Source of the DNA: Rikenellaceae bacterium
GTDB lineage: Bacteria; Bacteroidota; Bacteroidia; Bacteroidales; Rikenellaceae
Assembly: GCA_015060005.1 (NCBI GenBank)
Contig: SUZI01000002.1
Location: 344,177 to 408,176 of the forward strand
DNA: 64,000 nucleotides
Direction: 5' to 3'
The notes beneath the pieces are model-generated. The model was given only the letters and a program-made list of their open reading frames with translations. It made no database searches and was not told the origin of the DNA. The position numbers and the translations under genes were made by a program. This document shows positions 44,732 through 55,700 of this stretch, piece by piece (position 1 is the first letter of the stretch; the number at the start of each line of letters is the position of its first letter).

Positions 44732-47700
44732 ATGAGGAAAACACTCTACTATGGATTGTCTTTGCTTTTCTCTGCAGTGCTGGCACTTTCGCCTGCATTG
44801 GCATCAGCGGAGATTAGCGGAGCAACAGAGCCTGTGGCGGAGAACTCATTGCAATCTGAGAAGTTGGTTTCTGGTAAGGTTGTGGATGAGAACGGCGAGC
44901 CATTGGCAGGTGCTACTGTGATGGTTAAGGGTACTACTACCGGTGTGATTACCGCTCCCGATGGTAGCTTCTCAGCCATCTCGGTTTCAGAGAAGGATGT
45001 GCTCGAGGTTAGTTACTTGGGTTATATTCAGCAGGATGTTGAGGTTAGAGGCAAGACTACTCTCTTGGTGCAGCTTCAGCCACTGGATGAGATGGAGGAG
45101 GTTGTCGTAACAGCGTTCTCTACTCAGAAGAAGGAGTCTATCGTGGCTTCTATCGAGACCATCAGCCCTAAGGACCTGCACGTGCCTTCGAGCAACTTGA
45201 CGACTGCTCTGGCAGGTCGTGTAGCCGGTTTGATTTCGTATCAGCGAAGTGGTGAGCCAGGTGCCGACAACGCAGAGTTCTTTATCCGTGGTGTAACCAC
45301 CTTCGGTTATGCACAGAGCCCAATGATTCTGTTGGACGGCTTTGAGGTATCGGCAACAGACCTGGCACAGGTGGAGCCTGATAACATCGAGAATTTCTCG
45401 ATTATGAAGGATGCTACCGCTGCCGCTCTCTACGGTTCGAAGGGTGCAAACGGTGTAATCTCGGTAACAACAAAGCAGGGTCGCGAGGGCAAGCTGGCAA
45501 TATCATTCCGCCACGAGTCGCGTTTCTCACTGCCTACACAGTTGCCAGATATGATTGACGGTATCAGCTTCATGGAGCTCTATAACGATGCACAGTACAA
45601 TGATAACCCATTGGTGTCGCCTCGTTACTCGACTCAGAAGATTCAGAATACCATCAACAACGTCAACCCAATGGTTTATCCTAACATCGACTGGTATGAC
45701 GAGATGTTTGAGAAGTATACTTACAACTCACACTACACACTCAATGCCAACGGTGGTGGTAAGGTTGCACGTTACTATATGGCAGTGTCGTGGGACCGTG
45801 ATACAGGTATCTTGAAGGATCACGACCTGAACAACTTTAAGAATAACATCGACATCAACCGTTACAACATCTTGGCAAAGGTGAATGTTAACCTGACACG
45901 TACTACACGTCTGGAGGTTAATATGAACTCGGTATTCCAGGATTATAACGGTCCAGCAGCAGATGCAACAGGCATCTTCAACGCTGTGATGGAGGGTAAC
46001 CCTGTAGAGTTCCCAATGGTATGGGAGCCAGATGAGGACCACAAGTATGTTCGCCACGTGCTCTTCGGTAAGGACGTAGGTAACGAGATGGTGAACCCTT
46101 ATGCAACGATGGTTAGCGGTTTCCGCGATGGTTTCGCAAGCCATATCATCACTCAGGCTACTTTGGAGCAGGATCTGGATTTCCTCACTCGCGGTTTGAT
46201 ATTCCGTGGTAAGGCTTCTATCTCGGCTGCTTCATCACATATGTCTACACGTACGTACGACCCTTACTTCTATACATTGCAGAGCTACGACGAGTTGACA
46301 GATACTTATCGTCTGATGAATGTTCACGAGGGTACCGAGGCGTTGGGCGACCCTGCAACATCGGGCAGCACAACATACAGCTCATATTATGAGTTGGGAT
46401 TACACTACAATCGTAACTTCAATGATGCTCACGACGTAACAGCTCAGTTCATCTACACAATGGATGAGGATAAGAACACCAGCGGTGGCTCTATCATCAC
46501 AACCCTTCCATTCCGTAACCAGGGTCTTCGTGGTCGTGTAACATACGGCTACAAGGGTCGTTACTTGGCTGAGGCATCACTCACATATAACGGTTCGGAG
46601 AAGTTCCACGAGTCGCACCGTTGGGGTCTCTTCCCAGCTATCGCTGTCGGTTATATGATCTCTAACGAGGACTTCTGGGAGCCTGTATCGAAGGTTATTC
46701 CTAAGTTGAAGTTTAAGTATTCGTGGGGTCGCGTAGGTAACGATAACATCTCAAGTGAGCGTTTCTTCTTCCTCTCGCAGATCTCTCGCGGTGGAGCAGG
46801 TTACACCTGGGGTGAGAACTTTAATAACGGTTATGGCGGCTTCGTAATCGGTCGTGATGCCAACAACGATATACAGTGGGAGGTTTCTGAGAAGCAGAAC
46901 TTCGGTATCGAGATGAACCTCTTCGGTCTGGCTGACCTCCAGGTTGAGTACTTTACAGAGTACCGTTCACGAATCCTGATGACTCGTGAGAATCTGCCAG
47001 ACTCAATGGGTCTGACAGCTGCCGTGCAGGGTAACTTGGGTGAGGTTGAGTCAGGCGGTATCGATGGCTCTATCGACATCAAGAAGGCTTGGTCGAATGG
47101 TCTGTTCATCCAGGGTCGCTTCAACTTCACATACGCTCACGCAGAGTTGAGAGTATCGCCAGAGCCTATGTATGACTATCCTTGGCGTACACGCGTGGGA
47201 CACCCTGTAAACCAGTCATTTGGTTTCGTGGCAGAGCGTCTGTTTATCGACCAGGAGGACGTGGATAACTCTCCTGTACAGTCGTGGGGACAGACTCGTC
47301 CTGGTGATATCAAGTATAAGGATATCAACAACGACGGTGCTATCACAGAGGATGACCAGGTGCCAATGGGTTACCCAACATCGCCTGAGATTAACTACGG
47401 TATCGGTTTCTCTATCGGATATAAGGGATTTGACCTCTCGACATTCCTCCAGGGACAGGACCGCGTATCGTTCTACATCGATTCAAACGGTATATCTCCA
47501 TTCGTAGGACACCGCTCATCATTGCAGATTGTGGCAGATAACCACTGGAGCCCAGATAACCCTGTATCACAGACTTTCTGGCCTCGTCTGTCAGCTACAT
47601 CTAACCTGAATAACACTCGGCAGTCTACTTGGTGGTTGCGTAACGGTCGTATCCTCCGTATGAAGACTCTGGAGGTCGGTTACTCACTGCCTAAGAAGGT

Positions 47701-47860
47701 GTTGGCTAAGACCCCAATTCAGACTTGCCGCTTCTACTTCTCAGGTTCGAACCTCTTTAAGATTTCGGACTTCGACTTGTGGGATATCGAGATGGGTGCT
47801 AACGGTTTGGGCTACCCACTTCAGCGAGTATTCAGTGTCGGTGTACACGTTACATTCTAA
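44732..47860 (+). CDS. SusC-family TonB-dependent outer-membrane transporter
   Basis: This 1042-residue transporter has a signal peptide (to ALASA), a carboxypeptidase-regulatory-like domain (VSGKVVDENGEPLAGATVMV), the TonB box region MEEVVVTAFSTQKKES, the plug with IENFSIMKDATAAALYGSKG, and a barrel ending SVGVHVTF. No STN domain is present. It has much stronger preference for CGT, GGT and AAG codons than the first SusC, suggesting high expression. susD follows 15 bp later. Confidence 0.94.
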   Translation: MRKTLYYGLSLLFSAVLALSPALASAEISGATEPVAENSLQSEKLVSGKVVDENGEPLAGATVMVKGTTTGVITAPDGSFSAISVSEKDVLEVSYLGYIQQDVEVRGKTTLLVQLQPLDEMEEVVVTAFSTQKKESIVASIETISPKDLHVPSSNLTTALAGRVAGLISYQRSGEPGADNAEFFIRGVTTFGYAQSPMILLDGFEVSATDLAQVEPDNIENFSIMKDATAAALYGSKGANGVISVTTKQGREGKLAISFRHESRFSLPTQLPDMIDGISFMELYNDAQYNDNPLVSPRYSTQKIQNTINNVNPMVYPNIDWYDEMFEKYTYNSHYTLNANGGGKVARYYMAVSWDRDTGILKDHDLNNFKNNIDINRYNILAKVNVNLTRTTRLEVNMNSVFQDYNGPAADATGIFNAVMEGNPVEFPMVWEPDEDHKYVRHVLFGKDVGNEMVNPYATMVSGFRDGFASHIITQATLEQDLDFLTRGLIFRGKASISAASSHMSTRTYDPYFYTLQSYDELTDTYRLMNVHEGTEALGDPATSGSTTYSSYYELGLHYNRNFNDAHDVTAQFIYTMDEDKNTSGGSIITTLPFRNQGLRGRVTYGYKGRYLAEASLTYNGSEKFHESHRWGLFPAIAVGYMISNEDFWEPVSKVIPKLKFKYSWGRVGNDNISSERFFFLSQISRGGAGYTWGENFNNGYGGFVIGRDANNDIQWEVSEKQNFGIEMNLFGLADLQVEYFTEYRSRILMTRENLPDSMGLTAAVQGNLGEVESGGIDGSIDIKKAWSNGLFIQGRFNFTYAHAELRVSPEPMYDYPWRTRVGHPVNQSFGFVAERLFIDQEDVDNSPVQSWGQTRPGDIKYKDINNDGAITEDDQVPMGYPTSPEINYGIGFSIGYKGFDLSTFLQGQDRVSFYIDSNGISPFVGHRSSLQIVADNHWSPDNPVSQTFWPRLSATSNLNNTRQSTWWLRNGRILRMKTLEVGYSLPKKVLAKTPIQTCRFYFSGSNLFKISDFDLWDIEMGANGLGYPLQRVFSVGVHVTF

Positions 47861-47875
47861 TCATTATAAAAGAGT

Positions 47876-49855
47876 ATGAAAAAGATATTAAAATCAACAA
47901 TAGTATCATTGGTTGCACTCCTTTCGGTGAATGGATGTAACTACTTGGATATTGTCCCCGACAACATTATGCAGTTGGAGGACATCTTTGAGACCAAGGA
48001 GAAGACATACAGTGCTCTTGCCGACTGCTACTCTTATATGCCTAATATATATAAGGTGCACACAGGTACAGCACTCCTTGGTGACGAGTGGATTGAGCGT
48101 TTCGATGCTACCGTAGCAGAGAACCGCGGCTACTGTATCGGTAACAAAATTATGCGTGGTTGGAACAATACAACCAACTCACTGCTCTGCTACTGGACCG
48201 GCGGTCAGGGTGGTACACATACCTACGAGGCGTTGCGTATGTGTAACATATTTATCGACTACCTGGAGTCGGATTTCCATATCATCGACCTCTCGGAGGT
48301 GGAGCGTAAGAACTGGATTGCACAGATTAAGGTGCTGAAGGCTTACTACCACTACTTTATCATCCGTCTGTATGGTCCTATCATCATCAACGACGTGAAC
48401 GTAACACCTATGGATGACCTGGAGACTGTACGTCGCCGCCGTCAGCCTGTGGAGGATTGCTTCCAGTATGTGTTGGGACTCCTGGACGAGGTGCTCTATA
48501 ACGAGGATGGTAGCGAGAAGTATGAGTTGCAGACTGTAACTCCTGCTATCTTCTACGGTCAGGTTAACCGTGTGATTGCGAAGGCTTTGAAGGCTAAGAT
48601 TCTCATCACTCGTGCTTCGCCTCTCTTCAACGGTAACTCGGAGTATTACTCTAACTTCGTGAACGAGAATGGTGAGCACTACTTCCCACAGCAGTACGAC
48701 CCAGAGAAGTGGCGTGAGGCTTATGAGGCTTGCGAGGAGGCTATCGCACTCGCTCACGAGCAGGGTCATAAGCTCTATGAGTACACCGACAAGTATCGCA
48801 GCTTCGATATTGACGATGTAGAGGAGTCTGAGATTATGAAGGCTTGCTACAATCTGCGTTTCGCTATCACAGAGCCTTGGAACGATGAGCTCATCTGGGG
48901 TCATACAGGTCCTTGCGACGGCTCTAACCTTAACCTGCACAACACATCGGCTATCCGCTACCAGCCTGTTAACTCTAATGAGTTTACACACCAGTGGTTG
49001 GGTACTTCACTCGATGTTGTAGAGCGTTTCTACACCAAGAACGGTGTGCCTGTGGATGAGGATAAGACATATTATGAGGAGTCGGAGCGTTTCGATATGG
49101 TGAAGATTCCATCAGATACTTATCACTTGGGTTATATGCAGCCAGGTGAGACAACAGTGAAGATGCACCTTAACCGCGAGCCTCGCTTCTATGCTTGGAT
49201 TGCTGTTGACCGTTGTATCTGGCGTACTTGGGACTTGCGTCTCGATATCAAGTTGCGTTCGGGTGAGTTCCCAGGTGGTCGTATGAGCGATAACCACCCA
49301 ACAGACTACTTCTGGACCGGTATCGGCGTGAAGAAGTATGTTCACCCAGAGTCTCGTGGTTACGTAGCGAGCCGTACTATCCAGTATCCTTACCCATTGA
49401 TTCGTTTGGCTGACTTGTATCTGCTTGCTGCTGAGGCTTACAATGAGTACTACGGTCCTGGTCAGGTAGCTTATGACTATCTGAACAAGATTCGTCGTCG
49501 TGCAGGTTTGCCAGATGTTGAGCAGGTATGGAGCGATGCTACAATCGTAAATACCGTAGGTAAGCACACAACAAAGGAGGGCTTGCGTGAGATTATTCAG
49601 CACGAGCGTCTGTTGGAGCTTTCATTCGAGAGCCAGTCATACTATGACATCCTTCGCTGGAAGCGTGCAGATGAGTTCTATACTCGTCCTGTACGTGGCT
49701 GGAATGCTCCTGATGGTAAGACTGCAGACTCGTTCTACCAGGTTATTACTTGGCAGCCACGTACCTTTACTACTCCTAAGGATTACCTGATGCCAATTCC
49801 TTATAACGAGATGCTGAAGAATCCTAATATGATTCAGAATCCGGGATGGATTTAA
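47876..49855 (+). CDS. SusD-family surface binding lipoprotein
   Basis: The 659-residue SusD protein is longer than the one in the first locus. Its lipid-anchored cysteine is residue 21 (SVNGC), followed by NYLDIVPDN, which is the classic SusD start. Further motifs are KTYSALADCYSYMPNIY, the helical IAQIKVLKAYYHYFIIRLYG, the YLNKIRRRAGLP segment, and the end ERLLELSFESQSYYDILRWK with YLMPIPYNEML. It caps the SusC channel. Confidence 0.94.
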   Translation: MKKILKSTIVSLVALLSVNGCNYLDIVPDNIMQLEDIFETKEKTYSALADCYSYMPNIYKVHTGTALLGDEWIERFDATVAENRGYCIGNKIMRGWNNTTNSLLCYWTGGQGGTHTYEALRMCNIFIDYLESDFHIIDLSEVERKNWIAQIKVLKAYYHYFIIRLYGPIIINDVNVTPMDDLETVRRRRQPVEDCFQYVLGLLDEVLYNEDGSEKYELQTVTPAIFYGQVNRVIAKALKAKILITRASPLFNGNSEYYSNFVNENGEHYFPQQYDPEKWREAYEACEEAIALAHEQGHKLYEYTDKYRSFDIDDVEESEIMKACYNLRFAITEPWNDELIWGHTGPCDGSNLNLHNTSAIRYQPVNSNEFTHQWLGTSLDVVERFYTKNGVPVDEDKTYYEESERFDMVKIPSDTYHLGYMQPGETTVKMHLNREPRFYAWIAVDRCIWRTWDLRLDIKLRSGEFPGGRMSDNHPTDYFWTGIGVKKYVHPESRGYVASRTIQYPYPLIRLADLYLLAAEAYNEYYGPGQVAYDYLNKIRRRAGLPDVEQVWSDATIVNTVGKHTTKEGLREIIQHERLLELSFESQSYYDILRWKRADEFYTRPVRGWNAPDGKTADSFYQVITWQPRTFTTPKDYLMPIPYNEMLKNPNMIQNPGWI

Positions 49856-49882
49856 TGTTTAAGAATTAAAACAGTGTATACT

Positions 49883-51193
49883 ATGAATTTGAGACATTAT
49901 ATAGCATTTTTTGCAGCAGCTCTGCTCTTCATTAGCTGTGGCAAAACGGAGTCGGATGATACTCGCGAGAAGGTTCCTCCCGGACCTGTGTCAGATATCA
50001 CATTTACTCCCGATTATGGTGGTGGTACATTCTCATTTACCATCCCTTCAGATGAGGATTTCCTCTATGTGCGTGCCGTATATCGTATTGACAACGGTAT
50101 GATTATCTCTAAGTCGAGCTCTCGTTTCAGCCGCACGCTGACCGTTGAGGGCTTCGGTGAGGCTAAAGAGTATGAGGTTGCTCTCTACGCCGTAGATAAG
50201 AACGATAATATGTCGGAGCCTGTTTGGGTGAAGATCACCCCTATGCAGGCATCGGTATTCCCTATCAGTAAGTCGATTAACATCAGTGCCGGTTTCGGCG
50301 TATTCTACCTCGAGGTGGAGAACCCATACCGCTCGATTGTCGATATCGCTGTTGACCTCCAGACCGAGGATGGTCGTGTAGCTACTCGTTACTTCACTAC
50401 ATCGACCCCTATGGACCGCATCCTGATTCGTGACCTGGAGACTATCCGTTATAAGATTACAACTCGAGTAATCGATAACCGTTACGGCCACGAGTCGGAG
50501 GTACGTGCACACGGTATCTTGCAGCCTGTTACTGACTACCGTCTGAGCAAGAAGGAGTTTGACTTCCTGGATGACCGCTCACTGTATGGTACAGAGAACT
50601 GGGACCGCGAGCACAACCAGCCAAAGGAGAACATCACATATCGCGGTCAGGTAGTGCCATCGGCTACCGTGTATAAGTGGGATAGTATGCGTAACGCGTT
50701 GGAGAAGTTCAACGAGTGTGATATCAAGTTCTTCTGGGATGATGACCCTGAGGGCTACTCATACTTCCACACAGGAGACCCTGATAAGGGTGGTCCAGGT
50801 TGGCCTTGGAGCTACTTTATCGATATGGGCCGTGAGATTCAGCTGAGCCGCTTCCGTATCTGGCAGGTAGGAGGTTCGCAGTGGCGTGTTAACGGTGTGA
50901 AGACATTTGAGATTTACATCTCGAACGATAACACCCCTGAGGATGGTATCCTCAGCGACTGGGAGTGCATAGGTCGCTTCGCATTCATCCGTCCTAACAC
51001 CGAGATGGAGGAGCAGGAGGAGTTCCTGGCAGGTACCGAGTTCTGGGTTGATAACGAGGAGCCTGTGTTGACACGTCCTTTCCGTTATCTCCGTTTCAAG
51101 GGCTGTACCGACTGGCCTGGTACTCCAAACTACAATTGCGGTCGTTTGGCTGAGATTGATATTTATGGTAAGGAAGTTAATCAAAACCAATAA
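49883..51193 (+). CDS. DUF4959/DUF5126/DUF5000-type surface lipoprotein
   Basis: The 436-residue protein (from ATG at 49883; a GTG nine bases earlier is less likely) has its anchor cysteine at residue 19 (LFISC) followed by GKTESDD. It reads as three parts: an FN3-like N-terminal domain (PPGPVSDITFTPDYGGG), a middle beta domain, and a C-terminal discoidin-like domain (YFIDMGREIQLSRFRIWQVG; TFEIYISNDNTPEDG; FRYLRFKGCTDWPG). This resembles the DUF4959-DUF5126-DUF5000 series of SusCD-linked glycan binding proteins. Family names are from memory. Confidence 0.82.
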   Translation: MNLRHYIAFFAAALLFISCGKTESDDTREKVPPGPVSDITFTPDYGGGTFSFTIPSDEDFLYVRAVYRIDNGMIISKSSSRFSRTLTVEGFGEAKEYEVALYAVDKNDNMSEPVWVKITPMQASVFPISKSINISAGFGVFYLEVENPYRSIVDIAVDLQTEDGRVATRYFTTSTPMDRILIRDLETIRYKITTRVIDNRYGHESEVRAHGILQPVTDYRLSKKEFDFLDDRSLYGTENWDREHNQPKENITYRGQVVPSATVYKWDSMRNALEKFNECDIKFFWDDDPEGYSYFHTGDPDKGGPGWPWSYFIDMGREIQLSRFRIWQVGGSQWRVNGVKTFEIYISNDNTPEDGILSDWECIGRFAFIRPNTEMEEQEEFLAGTEFWVDNEEPVLTRPFRYLRFKGCTDWPGTPNYNCGRLAEIDIYGKEVNQNQ

Positions 51194-51206
51194 AACAGCA
51201 TAGAGT

Positions 51207-52697
51207 ATGAAGATTTTGAAATATATAGTTCCAGCCGTGCTCGTTATGCTCGGTTTTGGTGCTTGCGAGAATATGGACGACCTCTATAAGGACTATCTGA
51301 AGGAGGGCTCTATCTATTCGGGCAAGATTGCAGATTTGAGTGTTCACTCAGGCTATGAGCGTGTTGTTCTCTCATGGAACAACCCAACAGACGATGTGTC
51401 GAAGAAGATATACATCGGTTATGGTTTGAGTGATGTGGAGAAGGAGATTGTTATCGACGAGATGGTGGATACATACGAGATTACCGGATTGTCGGATTAT
51501 ACAACATACTTCTTCGATGTTCGTACAATGGATCAGTACGACAATAAGTCGTTGGCTTCGACAATTACTACTCAGGTGTTTACTCACGTTCACTTGGAGA
51601 GTGTGGGTGCTCCTGTATTCTCAATCATCTCGGATGAGGAGGTGGGAGCTGCACAGATTGCTATCAGCAACTTGTCGGGTCCAACAAACTTCTTCACAGG
51701 TATTGAGTGGACGTGTAAGAATGAGGCTGGCGAAGTGCTGGCTGAGGGCGACCACATCATCGATCCTATCGACCTGGAGGCTTACATCGCAAAGTATCGT
51801 GGTACGAACGTAACATCGCTGGCTGATGACAAGTGGATATACGATGCTGAACTCTTCGAGCTGGGTAAGAGCTACACTTTTGAGTATACTATCTCTTACT
51901 TCCCAAGCATCTTCCGTGAGAAGACTGTTGATGGTTACTACACATACGAGAAGATTTGTTCGGACTCAGTGCCTGTAGAGGGTGAGGCTGCGGCTATCTG
52001 TATCGCAGGCGAGATTGAGCAGGGTAACGCCGAGGCTCGCTTCGAGTTGGATAAGACTCAGATAACATTCCTGTCGGATGAGCTCCTCTATGGTAGCTTC
52101 TGGCAGAATGGTGCTCCTACACCACTCGTTTCGTTGAATGGTCAGGAGGTAGAGTCAAAGGATATCTATGTAAAGGGTGGCTACCGTAATGCTACTCACG
52201 ACAATCCAGCAGGTCCTATCGAAACTATCTGGGATAATGCTACAGCTGTGGATGCAGGTACAGGTAAGACCACTTATGGTGCTACATTCTGGCACAATAA
52301 CGGTTATGGCTATCCATACTCATTCTTCATTGACTTTGGTCGCGATATTAAGATATATGCTATCCGCTTCTTCCACGCACTCGGTGCTACGGGCGGTTAC
52401 TCTCCAAAGGACTTTGAGTTGTGGATCAGTCACGACGATAACCCTGCAGATGGTATCTTGGACGATTGGACTAAGTTGGGCGACTACTCGAACCCAGCAG
52501 GTACCAACACCTCATACGACCAGGCTTACGTAGAGGGTATTCGTCACTCTATAAATGGCGACGATACTTACACACGTACATTCCGCTATATGCGTTGGGT
52601 GGGTAAGACCGAGATCGGTCCATTTGATCCTGCGACAGCTACCAGCCGTATTGCTGAGCTTAAGTTCTACGGTAAGGAGGCAGTTGCAGAGGAGTAA
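51207..52697 (+). CDS. DUF4998-type surface lipoprotein with discoidin-like C-terminus
   Basis: The 496-residue lipoprotein has its anchor cysteine at residue 20 (GFGAC) followed by ENMDDLYKD. An FN3/DUF4998-like domain begins near residue 30 (SGKIADLSVHSGYERVVLSW). A second domain follows (ISNLSGPTNFFTGIEWTC) that resembles the first modules of the next gene. The C-terminal 200 residues are discoidin-like (YSFFIDFGRDIKIYAIRFFH; DFELWISHDDNPADGI; TFRYMRWVG), close to the previous gene product. It is likely a second ligand-binding subunit of the SusCD complex. Confidence 0.82.
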   Translation: MKILKYIVPAVLVMLGFGACENMDDLYKDYLKEGSIYSGKIADLSVHSGYERVVLSWNNPTDDVSKKIYIGYGLSDVEKEIVIDEMVDTYEITGLSDYTTYFFDVRTMDQYDNKSLASTITTQVFTHVHLESVGAPVFSIISDEEVGAAQIAISNLSGPTNFFTGIEWTCKNEAGEVLAEGDHIIDPIDLEAYIAKYRGTNVTSLADDKWIYDAELFELGKSYTFEYTISYFPSIFREKTVDGYYTYEKICSDSVPVEGEAAAICIAGEIEQGNAEARFELDKTQITFLSDELLYGSFWQNGAPTPLVSLNGQEVESKDIYVKGGYRNATHDNPAGPIETIWDNATAVDAGTGKTTYGATFWHNNGYGYPYSFFIDFGRDIKIYAIRFFHALGATGGYSPKDFELWISHDDNPADGILDDWTKLGDYSNPAGTNTSYDQAYVEGIRHSINGDDTYTRTFRYMRWVGKTEIGPFDPATATSRIAELKFYGKEAVAEE

Positions 52698-52790
52698 GAT
52701 TTTCGGTGTCGAGGGCTTGGAGCCTATGACTCTGAGCTCTCGGCGTTGAGCATAGATAAATAGTAAAAAATTAAAACCTAAAATATCAAT

Positions 52791-55700
52791 ATGAAAAAGT
52801 TTTGGTATCTTTTAATGGTGGCGGTGTTGTCGGTAGGTTTTGTAGCCTGCGATAGCGATGATACCGTGCGACCTGAAGAGCCTGTAATCGTGGATGACGA
52901 GGTAGCTCCAAAGGATGTGGAGAACCTTGTTGCTGAGCCAGGCTTCGAGAAGATTACTCTGAAGTGGACCAACCCCGACGATGAGAATGCCAAGAAGATT
53001 CGTATCTTCTACGGTACGGGCGAGTCAAGTAAGAAACATATCACCACAGAGGGCTTGGTAGAGGAGTTTGAGCTCAATACCGAGGAGCACCTCTTCACGA
53101 GCGAGGAGTATGCTATCGACGTGATGGTGGTAAACGACAAGAAGGAGTCTTTCGGTAAGTCGGTGAAGGCTGCATATTATACTCTGACAGGTATGGAGTA
53201 TCCTGAGTTCGCACTTGTGCAGCATATCGATGGTACCTGGGCAGTGCGTGCTACAAAGATTTCGGGCTTGGTGAATGTAACATCATCTATCAAGTGGATA
53301 ATCTGTGATAGCGAGGGTGCTGAGCTGGGCGTAACAGGTGAGGCTCAGATGCCTGATTTCGAGCAGAGCGTAGCAGATAAGTCTTGTACTTTCGTGGCTC
53401 ACAACTGGCTCCTGACAGATGTTGAGGAGGGTGTGCTCGAGATTGGTAAGAAGTATATCGTAAAGATGGATCTTGAGGTTTATCCTGCAACAGGTGGTCG
53501 TAAGGTCGATACTGAGTATGTATACGATGGTTCGATATGTAACGAGTTTGTTCCTGTAGCTTGGGAGCAGGAGGTAGAGGCAAAGCAGGCTACTCACTAT
53601 GACCTGCGTGAGTCTATATCTATCGACGAGGGTCTTGAGACAATCGTATCTGGTAAGGCTGGTAAGCGTGTTATCAACGGTATGTACCAGGGTATGAAGC
53701 TCAAGTGGACAAACCCATCGGGTACTGCATCTAACCGTATCCTCTACGGCGAGTCTGAGGAGACAGCTGAGGCAATCGACTTGGAGATGGTTGGTAGCTA
53801 TGTATTTGAGCCAGGTACTTTGAGCGAGTATGCTCCTGTATACTACGTACAGATTCAGGCTCTGGATGAGGATGGTGCTGTAATCGGTATCGGTGAGCAC
53901 GACGTACATATCTTCACGCTGGAGAACATCGAGCAGGAGTTCCTGCCACGCTTCTCTATCGCTTTGCAGACTGAGGGCGAGCACGTGGGTAAGTGGGGCG
54001 TAACATACGACCAGCTCTCGGGTCCACGTAACTACGGTGTCGGTATCACTTGGAATGCTTATGATGCTGACGGCAACGCAGTATTTGCTGAGGATATAGT
54101 CGATATGGTATCGGAGGATGACTTGAAGAAGTGGTCTTCGGAGACTCAGACAGCAGGCTTCACAACGAAGACTATGTACTTCGATACTGACGTATTTGGC
54201 TTCGAGTCAGAGTATACATTCCGCTACACAGGTCATTACTTCGTAACAACAAACAAGTCATCGAAGAACGACGACGGCTCTTGGACTTATACTATGAACA
54301 CAGCTAAGACATTGTACAAGTACGATCGTCTGATGTGGGAGCAGTATGACATTGAGGGTGAGTCGGAGCCTGTAGTAACTGAGGAGCAGCCTGTTAACCT
54401 CTTCGTTTCGGCTGAGGTGGATAACACAATGTTCCAGGCAGCGAATGTTACTTGGTCGCAGAATGATGAGGCTCAGGGTTACGAGATCTACGTGAACGGT
54501 AACTTGAAGGCTACCGTAGACGCTTCACAGACAGAGGCTCTCGTAGAGAACGTTACCGAGGGCGTCAAGTGCCAGTTTGAGGTGCGTGCTGTCGGCACAG
54601 CTGCAACAGGTATCTCTAACGAGGTTGAGCTCATTTCGATGGCTAACTGGACAGAGCCAGAGTTCAAGATTGAGCTTATCGACGGTAAGGAGGAGCAGCG
54701 TGTGGTTGTTGGTAACTTGGTTAACACAAACTACGCTTACGCTGGTGGAAAGATTGTCTTCAAGCGAGATGGCGAGGAGATAGCTTACACATTGACAAAC
54801 AGCACCGGCGATGGTACTTTGAACAGCTGGATTGGTTACAAGCGTTGGGCACTCAATGCTATGGATAACCGTACAGACTGGAAGTGGAATGAGGAGACCG
54901 GCGAGGTTAAGGAGCATTATATCGAGCCAGGTCAGTATACTATCGAGTGGGAGATTGACTATGTGGTTAACCGCAATGGTCAGTGGGCTACATCGAAGGA
55001 TGGTAACTTTATCCCTCAGGAGGTAAAGGAGGGTGCAACCCACGTATTTATCCCTGGCGGTGCCGACGATGTTTACTTCAAGGATAATGTAGTTGGTCGT
55101 ATCAAGAAGACAGGCTCATTTGAGATGTATATCAAGGGTGCTGATATGATTGTTACAGCAAGACCAAGCAACTATCAGTCGGTAATCGTTGATTGGACTG
55201 AGATGGAGGGTGCTAACTCATATAAGGTGCTCGTTGATGGCGTTGAGGCAGAGACTACAATGGATGTAACAGCCGAGATATTCAACCTCACCGACAAGCG
55301 TGAGTATACATTCGAGGTTGTGGCATACGACGCTCTCGAGCAGGAGATTGGTCGTGCCAAGGCACCTATAACAGAGATCTGGACACTCACAGGCGTACGT
55401 GAGCCTAAATTCGACTTCAAGCAGAATGTGCTCTCGGTAAGCGACGCTCTCGACTTGGGTGGTACAGCTGTCGATATGAAGGTAGAGTTCTACAATGAGT
55501 CGGGTGAGTTGGCTCACACAGCATTCTACTCTAAGGAGATAGACGCTTATAACCTCCCAGGTAACATTGATAACTACGATTTGAAGGATGGCTCAGGTCG
55601 CGGTGGTCGATTCACGAAGAACTACTGGGCTACATTCATCCTCAAGGATGCTACACGTAATAAGTGGGATTGGGATGGCGTAGAGAACTGTGATACCCCA

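Noticed and set aside
44602..44817. 71-residue open frame overlapping the start of the second SusC gene
   Set aside because: The second half is the SusC signal-peptide region in another frame, and the first half is low-complexity leader sequence.
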